Assembly (NCBI GenBank): GCA_964036155.1
Contig: OZ038422.1
Location: 21,971,201-22,035,200, forward strand
Origin: Diploscapter coronatus
Lineage: Eukaryota > Nematoda > Chromadorea > Rhabditida > Rhabditidae
Direction: 5' to 3'
Length of the DNA: 64,000 bases
Shown here: piece after piece, positions 1-9,989 of the stretch
How positions within the stretch are numbered: position 1 is the first letter of the stretch
Layout of the letters: every line of letters begins with the position of its first letter
Made by a program: the position numbers and the translations under genes
The notes under the pieces: generated by a model
Databases searched by the model: none
What the model was told of the DNA's origin: nothing
Seen by the model: the letters and a program-made list of their open reading frames with translations, nothing else

Positions 1-453
1 CAATGGTTTTAACGTTTTAATAAACATTTATAAAAGAAAAAAATTGCGGAAAATCAACGATGTAGAGTGGAGGGGGCGAAAACTGCCAGAAAATGGCTAT
101 TTGATAAAGTCCTGGTTTTAGCGATATATGACTGGTAGATTGGGTCAATATTGCTCAAAATATAGGAGGGGCGAGAAGCGTGCTAGAAGGTGGGTACTTG
201 ATAAAAGTAGGAATATATGGCGGCAAAATGGGGAAATTAGGACATTTATGTAGGGTTTTTGAAGGAGGGGTAAAAGGGGTGCGCCAGAAACGCCTATTAT
301 ATACTACTTCTACCTTTCAACCAAATTCAATATAATAGTTTATCGTCCGAATATTCAGTAGTAATAAGCAGATTTGAGCATTGTACGACTGAATTCATAA
401 TTGTAGTTGATTGATCGGCTAATTGGTTGACTGCATCATCGTTCCTGCATCCG
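1..453. other. non-coding flank with degenerate duplication
   Basis: This is the 3' flank of the minus-strand membrane-protein gene, and no coding exon was seen. Positions about 62-145 and 160-250 look like two diverged copies of one purine-rich unit. Both contain a GGAGGGG-CGA core followed by TTGATAAA about 25-35 bases later. The nature of the duplication is unknown. Confidence 0.35.
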
Positions 454-3400
454 TCAGTCAGTCTCGAATTTCAGTTCATCTGGCTTTTCTTCTGGTCCCC
501 AGGCTTCTTCGTACGACTGAAATTAAAGAGAAAAGTTAGATGGAATAAAAGGACTTTCTAATTATCTTACAGTTATAAACCATATCTTATATAGATTCTT
601 GTAGAAGAAATTTGAAGAGTCAGTTTTGTCAATCCTTTAAAGATATCCGTCATAAATTCGACGAAACTTCAGAAACTTCACTATCCTAGCATTCTCTAAA
701 GCGTAATATGAGTTCCCAACCTTATGCGGTTGTTGCCCTGGCTCCTTTTCGGTAGGCCTCCTGCTGGACACTTTCATGGGCGTGTATTTCCTCTCGATGG
801 GCGTGGTCGTCGGATCAGCGATCTTCCTCCTGATCGACTTCGACTTGCCTCCTGCAACCACGACTCCAGAAGTACTCTGTAATTCGTTTGTCACTTCGCT
901 GCTCTTTTGTGCAGTTCTGCATTCCTACCTTCGATTCACCCTCCTCTTTCTCAAATTTTGATTCCCCCTTGGCTGTCTCTGCCGTGCCCAATTCTGCACT
1001 GCCGACAGGTAGCTGACTATTCGATGGCTTTGCCTTTTCCTTCTGAAATTTGTTGGTTTAAAATGGTTAAATCATTAATCGTTTCGAATTATCTATTCAA
1101 CGTTTTGAAATGAGTTTCAATAAAGACCGCCCTCCAAATGGATCAGGGAAGTTTTTTCAATGGTTCTACTATCTAAGTTATACCGATACCAACTTATATA
1201 TGTAGTTTTTACCCTAATACAATAAACTTGAGTAATGTGTTTGTGGGCCCTAAATAAAATGTCCTAATTTTCTGCATCCGTGAGCATCGCTGATTATGAA
1301 GGAATGAATGAAAATTTGCAATCACTTTCCGTTTTGCTAAAAACAGTCATTTTCTAAAACTCACATATTTGTTCTTGTCTTTCCTTTTGCAGCAAATCAG
1401 AAAGCAGAGAATGCAGAGGATGAGCAGAATGATCAGGAGAATAATTAGAATGACGAGCAGAATCGCCCAGTTCCGTTGCAGCCAGTCTGAAGTCTCATTT
1501 TTTAGAAATATTTTTGGGAAGAATTGCAAAATTTATCTTCGTAGAATTTCTGCAGAAATTGTATTTTTGCACCTGATATCTTATCAATCATTTCTTCCTC
1601 TAACAATTACTAACTGTTCGACTTACTTTTATTCGCTGCCAACCCTCCCTCCTTGACAAGCACATCGTTGTCTTCCTCTTCTGTTGTCGTTGTCTGTTCA
1701 TTCCCCCTGCTTGTCGTTTTCTTTAATCACATTCATCTTTGCATATTCCCCTTTCTTGTTCACTCTGGCTCATTGAAAATTTCACCCAACCTTGTACCTA
1801 GGTTAACTTAGAACAGAACCAATATTTTGACTTGCCCAAATACCCTACTCGATAATCTAATCACTTTACATCGGCATATTGCCTATCCAACTCTTCCCTT
1901 AACCACACTACCTAAAACCCTAAAAACCCTAATGACCTAATCAAAGAATGAGTTTTGTAGACAAATTGCTTCATTCCACTCACCTCTGTAGTCAGCACAT
2001 CTTCTGTTAGCTGTTCTGGACTGGAAGTCCCACTACTTGTCTCTATCTCAGATACTGTCGCCAATTCAGAAGTGGATTGATTCAATACCACACTTGCATC
2101 GGACGAAATGGAGAGAATGGTGAACAGAAGTGGTAAGCCATCTATTTAGAATACGTTTAGAAATATTTTCGAAAGAAAGTAAGTAGAACGAGTTGTTCAT
2201 TCTTAAAAGAGGAAATTTGTCTCATGACTTCAACTCGAAGCTAAATGGATTGGAGCAGTACCTGTGGATGAATTGACATTGCCTGCGGGCGGCGAAGTCG
2301 TCTCATTTTCTATATACACGATTTCCAACTCCATTTCTGAATACATTCAATCAATGAAAGACTCATGATTTCTATGAAGCCTCAGAATTTTATGCTTTTT
2401 AATTAATTGTCAAATGAAGGACAATGGTGGTTCCAATTTTATCATGTCTCATTATTTTGCAATGATTTTCTATTTGCTTCAGTAAATTTCTGGGTCTACA
2501 TGAAGAATATCCGAAAATGAAAGTGGAAAGTGAGAATCAGGGCTGTTGGAATTTCCAAAAAAAATTGAAACTCGGACTTTGTATTTTAATAAAGTGAGAT
2601 TCGAACTCACTAACGAGTCCGAATCCCAACAGGCCTGGTGAGAATTCTTGAATGAACATGCACAACCACTCACACTCGGCAGAACTGTCATTTTCACCTC
2701 CCTGTTCAAATTAGCTCACCTGTTATGGCAGTCTGAGTGGACGACGACTGCACTGCGGTTCGATTGCGGATCTTCACATTCGCGTCTCCATCGAAGTCCT
2801 CTTTCTCGTGCTTCAAAGTCAATGCATTGTTTATCCTGAAACATGCAGAATCTGACATGAATTTTGGAGAAAATTCAACCAGGGCTGGTACTGCTTGCGC
2901 AATTCGCGAGCATTCTTCCCGTCCGTCACGTGTTTGAACTCGACCAGACTCGCGCCTGAAATTGAAATTATCGAGTGAAGTTCTGCGCTTAATTTTTTAA
3001 AGCATTCGACAGCATAAAACTCATTTCATCAAAATATGATATAGAATGAATGATCAAGAGAATTTCAAGTCATTATTCACAGCTACATTCTCGACTATTT
3101 CTCGTGCTGTAATCTTTCTGCTTCATTAAACAGTTGTACATCGACTCACGATTCGGATTTATCCTGTCGTAGGAGTCGATCTTCACCCTCATTCCATTGC
3201 TGCTGCCTCGTGTGGAGTTGCTGATGAGAATGCCATCGAAGTGGAGGAATTCACGATTAGCGGAGGAACGGAAGAAGTCTAGGAAGGCCTTGTGCAGGGA
3301 GCAGTCTGCAATCACTCAATCAGCCAACCAATGGCAATTTGAAAAATAAGTATTGCGTCATTTTATCAAATCCAAAATGAAATTATTTGTTTCGTTTTTT

Positions 3401-4477
3401 CCAAACTGCACTAATCAACTATTGATCCTCTCAGCCAAAACCAACCATCATTCTGCTCTCCTTCAGAACTCATCACCAAGTGCACATGACTGTCAGCCTT
3501 CTCCTGGATCTTCTCCTTCAGTTTATTGAGCGTCAAGTGGAATTTCTGACAGGTCGTCTGACCGGAAGAATCGCCTAAAATCAGTTCATCTTTGCACAAT
3601 CTCGAAGATTCTTTTGCCCTTCATAAATCATATGAAATTAGTTTGACATCGACTTTTCACTAGAGAAAGATCGATGTTCTGGCACCTATCTGGTAATCAG
3701 CAGGTGTTTTCTCTTCTGGAATCGTTGACTCACCGAAGTCCGATTCACTGAAAAGTTCCTCTGCAAACTGGTCGCTGCTGACGAAGTCGTCGATCTGCAC
3801 GTCATCAGGACTGATTCTGGCAACGGCCAGCTGATAGTTGCCGTGCACAGGCACTTCGCAGCCAATCGCCTTGTACAGGTAGCGAATTCTCTTCGCCTAC
3901 AAATCCAGCATTCATCATCAGCAGGACTGTTGGAAGTGCGAAAAATCAGGGGATTCAGATTCGAACATTTTTAAAAATGGGATTCGGACTCGTATTCGTG
4001 TATTCGATTCCGGGCTCCAACAGCCTTGCTCATCACCTTTCAACGGTGCTGCAATTCAATTTTACCTTTCTGGAGGTTCTCGTTTGATCCAAAACGAAGA
4101 CAAACTGCACCTTCTTGGCAGCTTCGGGGCCACTAAAATTAATTAATATTAAAGAAATTACTCATTTCAATCAATGAAATGATGAAGATTCTTTTTGCAG
4201 GTCTTCAATACTCAAAAAGCTGTCCTTCGTCTTTGACTTTAAACTAGCTGAAATTAGAGCTTGGAACAAAGTTGATCTTTATGCGGCCTTTGATGAATTT
4301 ACTCCCTACTGACCTGTATGGTTTGGGCAGGCATTGGGGATTTTGGACCGTGTCGTCGTCGTCATCATCATCTTCTTCTGAAGTGTCGTCAGTAACCTGG
4401 GCAGAGAGGGGTTGCAGAGGCAGAAGCAGACACAGAAAGGCAGCCAGCAGAAGACTCCGCTGCAGCAGGGAACTCAT
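454..4477 (-). CDS. type I membrane protein, family not recognised
   Basis: This is a 14-exon model of about 557 residues whose codon phase is consistent at every junction. Exons in transcription order: 4477-4314, 4132-4066, 3896-3686, 3574-3446, 3305-3150, 2955-2880, 2835-2720, 2336-2262, 2141-1984, 1693-1627, 1486-1365, 1042-929, 876-721, 516-454. The start ATG opens a Leu-rich signal peptide, followed by an Asp/Glu run encoded by GTC/ATC-like triplets around 4350-4380. The ectodomain holds a few Cys and a Ser/Thr-rich stem near the membrane. A strong transmembrane stretch (NWAILLVILIILLIILLILC) lies near residues 412-434, then a Cys-Cys-Lys-Arg stop-transfer and a Lys/Glu-rich tail of about 120 residues. 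The 66-67-nt exon near 1627-1693 has a weak acceptor and is the least certain part. No family was recognised; a surface receptor or adhesion role is only an inference from topology. Confidence 0.6.
2538..2637. mobile_element. hAT-type MITE with 8-bp target duplication
   Basis: A 100-bp element starts CAGGGCTGTTGGAATT and ends in the inverted complement CCCAACAGGCCTG. It is flanked on both sides by the identical 8-mer GTGAGAAT (2530-2537 and 2638-2645). CAG-starting terminal inverted repeats plus an 8-bp duplication are the hallmark of the hAT superfamily. It is too short to code and sits in an intron of the membrane-protein gene. Confidence 0.75.
3922..4028. mobile_element. second copy of the hAT-type MITE, more diverged
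   Basis: A 107-bp element starts CAGGACTGTTGGAA and ends CTCCAACAGCCTTG. It shares the internal motif GGGATTCGGACTCG (in opposite orientation) with the copy at 2538-2637. The flanking 8-mers, ATCATCAG and CTCATCAC, match at six positions, so the target duplication looks decayed. It lies in another intron of the same membrane-protein gene. Confidence 0.55.
4352..4380. repeat. GTC/ATC-type triplet run coding Asp/Glu
   Basis: This short triplet repeat lies within the first coding exon of the minus-strand membrane-protein gene. It encodes a run of Asp and Glu just after the signal peptide. Its length may vary between individuals. Confidence 0.7.
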
Positions 4478-5180
4478 CGTCAAGTCTCTTCAATCTGCAA
4501 CGTTCTTCATTAGTAAGAAGCAAAGGTTAGGCCCTGTTCTGCTTTGATTCAAGCATGAAGCAGCACTTCGAGACAGAATCGATGGCACGAAGTACAACTT
4601 CTGCTTCATGCTTCTGTGGATGTTCGCAGAAGAATCGACGTGTGCAGCTTACGACCAGTTTGTCAGTCTATCTGGCGAGTTACCAAGTTGGGTAATGAAA
4701 ATCATTAAAAAAAAACTATCGATCTCCCTATCATTCCGTATTCAAATTTATCTTTTTTTTTCTAATTTTACAAATTCATAAGTTTTTGTTACCTCTACTA
4801 TATAATTCTGTGGTCGCCCTTTTTAATTTCAAATTTCATTTTAAAAATTTTCATACCAATTATACAAATCGACTATGGAGATTTCAAAAATAAAATCCAT
4901 TTTCAATTTTGGCTTCAAAAAATAGTCGAAATTAGCATAAATTGATTTTTTAACCATTTTTGAGTTTTTCACTCAACATTCAAATTTTATTTCAAAAATA
5001 AAAATAAAAAAACTAAAACAATATAATTGTGCCTCTATATAAGGGCTTAAAAATTATGTATAACATGCCGGGGTAAAAATGCATTCATAGGATGTGTAAT
5101 CAAGTCGAGTGCGGAGTGCCAACAATAACTGTTCACAAGAAATCGATGAACTATTTCGGATGTATATTTTGAAGAATTTA
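4478..5180. other. AT-rich upstream region
   Basis: This is the 5' flank of the minus-strand membrane-protein gene, up to the mariner insertion. It is AT-rich with many short A and T runs. No exon, RNA gene or clear regulatory motif was seen. Confidence 0.4.
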
Positions 5181-6445
5181 TTAGGTTGGTGCATAATTAG
5201 TGTCCCAAAAATTAACATAAAATTTTTTGTTCATATCTTTATTTCTACTTAGGTTCAATCAATGATATAACCACCTAAGTTATCAACAACACTAGTCCAA
5301 CGAATGGGGAGATCATTGATTCCTTTGGCCCAGAACTCGGGCAGCTGGAAGTCGAAAAAGTCGGAAAGAGCCAATTTTGGGTCTTCATACTTCGCGAACG
5401 ATTTACTCGCCAGGAACTGTTTTAAAGGATAGAACAGGTGATAGCTGGAAAGCGCGAAGTCAGGAGAATATAGTAGGTGGGAAACCGTCTTCCAGCCCAG
5501 GTTCACTAGCGTTTGCTGCGTCTCTTTTGCGACATGAGGGCGGTCATTTTCATGGAGGGGGTGGACATTTTCACTTCTCGGCTGATTTTCTCGGGTAGTT
5601 TGAGCAAGTTTCTTGAGCTGATGGGTGTAGGTGGAAGCGGTGATTGTAGTGCCTTGCGACAGCAACTTCCAGCAAAGCATTCCTCTCGCATCCCACCAGC
5701 AGCAGGGGAGAACAGAGGAGAAACCTGTGTGAGTGGTGGTCGGGCTTCGGAACAGCTGGCGGCTCATCTTCGCGCGGGATCCAGACAGCGTGCTGGGTGG
5801 CGTTATCGTAGAGGACCCAGCTATCATTTCCAGTCACCAGTTCCTCGAGAAACTCCTTGCAGTGCAGGTGGAGGAGAAGAGACTGACAGATGTTCATTCG
5901 ACACTATTTTTGGGAGTCAGGGAGGCGGTTGGAGATTCATCGAGCGAGGACTCTGTGGCAGCCAAGATCGTCGGGATGGCATATGACGGTGGAATAACAA
6001 CATCTGAATGTAGTCGCCAATTTACAAGTGATCGCTTCGGGATTCGCTTTAATAGCACGCAGCAATTCGTCCTCATTTACGAATGAAGGGCGGCTAAGGT
6101 GGTCTCCGCTTTGACAACTCATATCTCCCGACTCGAAGCGACTGAACTAGCAAGTGACGGTGCGTTCGAAAGCTGTGCCCTCGCCGAACATTCTAACAAT
6201 ATTTCTGGTCGTCGCCGCCGCGTTGGAGCTGCATCGCCACTCGTAGAAGATGACCATATAAAGCTGACCATGAGCATAAAGGGCATTTCTGTGCCAACTA
6301 ACTTAGACGCTGTGATTCTAGACTTATATATGGGTAGCTTAGACACTTGGCTACTAGTGTCCGATACTTGCCAAGTGATCATACCTACTGACTAAAAAAT
6401 AATAAATGACAAAAATTTTGGGACACTAATTATGCACCAACCTAA
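5181..6445 (-). mobile_element. mariner transposon, inactivated copy
   Basis: The element spans 1265 bp and is bounded by perfect 30-bp inverted repeats beginning TTAGGTTGGTGCATAATTAG (5181-5210 and 6416-6445). A TA dinucleotide flanks each end (5179-5180, 6446-6447), as expected for Tc1/mariner insertion. The minus strand carries pieces of a mariner transposase: an N-terminal helix-turn-helix piece near 5937-6122, a VTGNDSWVLYDN piece near 5800, and a HENDRPHVAKE...YSPDFALSSYHLF piece near 5380-5500. See the pseudogene entry for the lesions. It lies between the membrane-protein and kelch genes. Confidence 0.92.
5255..6105 (-). pseudogene. mariner transposase, frameshifted and catalytically dead
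   Basis: Mariner transposases cut and join DNA with a DD34D catalytic triad. In this copy the first Asp, in the usual TGDE context, reads TGND. The second, in the usual HDNARPH context, reads HENDRPH. The third, in the usual PSDYHLF context, reads LSSYHLF. All three positions are therefore altered. The reading frame also changes between the segment ending near PKPDHHS (about 5740) and the next segment with CCWWDARG (about 5700), and again nearer the N terminus (about 5900). The protein cannot be made intact. The perfect terminal repeats contrast with this decay. Confidence 0.88.
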
Positions 6446-6656
6446 TACTTTGAAATTACTATAAAATATATTGTATTTGGTTACAGAATTTTTGAAATAA
6501 ATTATTTTAAGGAATATCTTTTGAGTTACAATTTTCCCTCATCACTTTTGGATGTCTTCGACAGTTGTCTGTATCATGTTCATTGAAATTAAATTATTAT
6601 TTCACATTTATTGAATAAAATTTCTATATGAAATCTGAGATTATTATAATCAAGCT
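6446..6656. other. short AT-rich spacer
   Basis: The region between the mariner element and the kelch-gene stop codon is AT-rich and includes TTTATT-type sequence that could serve as a minus-strand polyadenylation signal. Nothing else was seen. Confidence 0.4.
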
Positions 6657-8328
6657 TTATTTTATGTCAATGTTTCCGATTTCTCGCCAGTTATTCGTTT
6701 GTGGATAGTATTCCTCGATTGAATTATGAACATTTGCCCAGGGATCTTTTTGAAATCTAAGTTAGCAAATATTTCGTATAGTGATATGCAAAATCTCAGC
6801 TCACCCTCCGATTGCGTACAATTTCCCGTTAGCGACAATGAGTGAATGATCATGTCTTTCATAATTCATATCAGCGATTTGAGAAATTCGATTGCCAAAT
6901 GGAGCTGAGGGGTCGAAACACAAACAGGACTTTAATACTCCATAACCAACCCTAAATATATAATGATACATTACTTATCATAGAAAATTAACGACTCGTC
7001 TCCTCCAGTTATGTAAATTCTTCCATTTAGTGATGTAACTCCGAAATAACCTCGTTTTTCTGGAATCTCTCCAATTTCAATCCATTTTCGTTCATCCTCT
7101 GACAATCGATATATCTTTCTACTTCTGTGACCATCAATAACTGAATATCCATAATTACAATAATGAATATGCTATAATGTGACCGTATAAAATCTCATCG
7201 CACGTTATTGTTTGAGCATATATAATTGGAAGAGGAATATCAGGTCCTGTTTGCCATTTTCCATCTATTAAAACCTGAATAAACTATTTCATGGACTCTC
7301 ATTCGATCTTCTTACATCAACTCGATTTGTATGTTCATTGGATTTCGGATCTCTTCCACCCAAATAATACAATTTGTCTTTATAATAAGCGATAGATGCC
7401 CATCCACGCCATTCAGGAGGATCTGGGCCTGTAAAGAATGCAATAAAATTAAACCAATATATTGGCTATTTGTAAAGTCACCTCTAGTGATTTGCCGAGT
7501 GTTCAAGTCATATATTTCAAATGATTTCTTTCCGTGGTTAATTCCAAAAATCTGAAATATGAGAAATTATTCAAAATAATGAACGTAAGAATTTACTTTA
7601 TCCTGGGTAGTTGCTACTTGAAATGGCTTATAATAATTGTTGAATTTTGCAATTTGTTCAACAGAATCGTTTTGCGAATCGAATAGGTAAATTCTTCCTT
7701 CCCTAACACTGCCGTATTCATATAATACTAAATACTAAAATTAATTTTCGCTCATACAAGAGATATTCTCTTACGATGGAATAAAGTTTTATCCTGCCGA
7801 CTTTGAAGAACTGGAACAACAACACCGAAAATAAGTACGCATAATAGACCTAATAGAATAATGAATATTTTTAACAAAGGATATTTACGATTTTTCCTGA
7901 AAGGCATTAAATAATAGAATATTTTTCAGATAAAATTATTTAGAAAAACTACTAAGTTCATCGGTAATTATTAATTTCGTAAAATACCCCAGACAAAAGA
8001 AATGCGCATCATGTTTCAACTAAAAGATAAGTGGAATTGCATGGAATAAATGATTATTTAGTTATTTAAATTTTGTTGTGTATTTCGCGCATTAAATTGT
8101 TCGTTCCATGCAATTTCACGTCTCAGAATGCCCCGTTATATCATCCGCATTCCACCTCGTTTCCATCACAGTTTGATTGTCTGCATCCACTAATTGAATA
8201 AGTTCAGGTGGACGGTCAGTAGGCTTAATAATATATCGTAAATGTATGTAGAGTATCAAATGAAAAATTGAGTTTTAACTTACAGGAACTGGAGAATCAC
8301 TAAAGTTTTCCATTTTGATCATCTTCAT
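6657..8328 (-). CDS. kelch-repeat type II membrane protein
   Basis: This is a ten-exon model of 362 residues with consistent phases. Exons: 8328-8284, 8223-8120, 7896-7775, 7727-7597, 7551-7482, 7428-7316, 7274-7184, 7140-6975, 6951-6805, 6756-6657. A cytoplasmic N terminus of about 50 residues precedes a single transmembrane helix (residues about 54-75, IFIILLGLLCVLIFGVVV). The rest is outside in a type II orientation. Kelch blades are recognised by the repeated pattern of Gly-Gly following a hydrophobic strand, with Tyr and Trp at the usual spacing: KLYYLGG, RIYITGG, KLYAIGG, and Trp in the segments KWQTG, KWIEIG and NWREIG. Kelch propellers usually bind proteins or, outside the cell, carbohydrates; the ligand here is unknown. 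The acceptor of the second exon (TTAAG) is weak. A partial duplicate lies just upstream at 8476-8800. Confidence 0.72.
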
Positions 8329-8475
8329 GTATATCGAGTAATAAGCTAAATATAACAAAAATCGGAAAATAAACAAAAATGGTTTCGATATCTACATAAC
8401 AAAAATTGCGCTCTTCCTGTTCAGTTCCTCATCAATAGAGTGCCGATTATGCTAAACGTGGCTATCATTCAATAC

Positions 8476-8800
8476 CCTCTAATTGTATACAATTTCCCGT
8501 TCGTGGCAACAAGCGAATGGTATTCTCTTACACAATTCATATCAACCATTCGAGAAATTCGACTGTCAACTGGAGCTGAGGGATCAAAACAGACAGAATT
8601 TATATACTTGACCACTAAATATATAATGATACATTACTTATCATACAAAATTAATGACTTCCATCCTCCAGTTATGTAAATTTTTCCATTTAGTGATGCA
8701 ACTGCAAAACCATTTCGTGTTTCTCCAATTTCCCCCACTTCAATCCATTTTTGTTCATCGTCAGATAATCGAAATATCTCTCCATTCCAACAGTCAATAA
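8476..8800 (-). pseudogene. partial tandem duplicate of the kelch gene
   Basis: Two regions copy adjacent exons of the neighbouring kelch gene. Positions 8800-8638 (SVIDCWNGEIFRLSDDEQKW, KIYITGG) correspond to exon 7140-6975, and 8614-8476 (CFDPSAPVDSRISRM, NGKLYTIRG) to exon 6951-6805. The intron between them is conserved in position. The acceptor that should precede the first exon reads CGG instead of CAG. The second kelch Gly-Gly is changed to Arg-Gly. No copies of the promoter, transmembrane exon or last exon were found. It reads as a truncated, decaying duplicate. Confidence 0.7.
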
Positions 8801-9989
8801 CCGAATATTGAAAATAATTATGAAATTTAAAAAGAATAAACCATATAATCCATCGCATCTAATTGGCTGTGCTGAACGGATAAGTTAGGAAACTGGATCC
8901 TCTAGTTCATCTGAAAACATTAATTTAGTCTACGAATCCATCATTTTAGAGATTTCTCCTAGAAAGTATTTTAACCGCAATGTACGGAATTGAATAACTA
9001 TCAAGTACTCTCACTACAGTCCTCACTTTCTCGCCAGTGTTTATCGAAATACGAGTTTGAAGACAAAGAGAAGAGAATATCGCTTTATCTGAAAGTCGAG
9101 ATTTTGATCAGCTTGTGAGGTGGAGTCAGGTATTTCGTTATCGGTTTGCAGTAGTCACAAGCTCATCTAAAATTCGAGTAACTTTAACCTAAAACAATCA
9201 ATAGAAAATACAGATAATATACCCTTTTCTGACAAGGAAAAACTAGAGGAAAAAATTACCGACTAACAAATTTCCCGTATTTTCAGAGGAATGAGAGAAA
9301 GTGAGTAAATATTTGATCTGCAGAAAAAATTACCGAAACATTTTTACACCATGTAAATTACCATCTTGTATGTGGTATAGGTCCTGCTCTACGGTGCATT
9401 TCACTGCAAGTCGAATATTCACTTTGATAAAATGTGGTTTTCGAATTATGAAGAAAAGCACCCTAAAATAAAAATGCACAAAATGATAAACTTCGTAATT
9501 CGAAATTTCAAGTAGGAGAGAAATTGAATTATATGATACAGGAAGGTTTTTTTAAGAAGTGATAAACTAAAGTCATGACTTCTGTGAAAATCTATCGAAT
9601 AACCAATATAAAAGAACTCTAAATAATGGGCAACTTTTGAAAGAAATGATAAAGAAAAAAATCATACATGACGTTTTCCTTAAATGTTTGCTAAATGAAA
9701 AGAAGACTTTAAAAATCGTTTAATTCATGTCGAGATCTTGAAATTCAAGTCAGTAGTGTATATTCTCATATATACAATATTCCACAGGAAAAATGGAAAA
9801 TTTTGCTTTGAAAGTTTGTTTTTCTAATAAAATGGAATATTCATATACAGATTAAAACTTGGGGAGGCCCTTTCGGATTCGGAGACATTTTATAGAAGAA
9901 TATGAGAAGAATTATTCCCAGACCCAGGAGACTGATCGCTGAGCAATTTGGTTGAAGAAGTGGGACTTTGCGAGGGGAATGGGAGGAAC
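8801..9989. other. AT-rich intergenic region
   Basis: The region between the kelch fragment and the CDC25 stop codon is AT-rich. It holds the probable 3' UTR of the minus-strand CDC25 gene at its right end. No exon was supported. Confidence 0.4.

Noticed and set aside
2585..2612. A perfect TpsiC-like arm (GTGAG TTCGAAT CTCAC on the minus strand), suggesting a tRNA
   Set aside because: No matching acceptor stem, D arm or anticodon arm lies upstream, and the whole stretch is inside the hAT-type MITE.
4066..4132. QFVFVLDQ segment as the start of a von Willebrand factor A domain
   Set aside because: The metal-binding DxSxS pattern does not follow, and the downstream sequence does not fit the domain.
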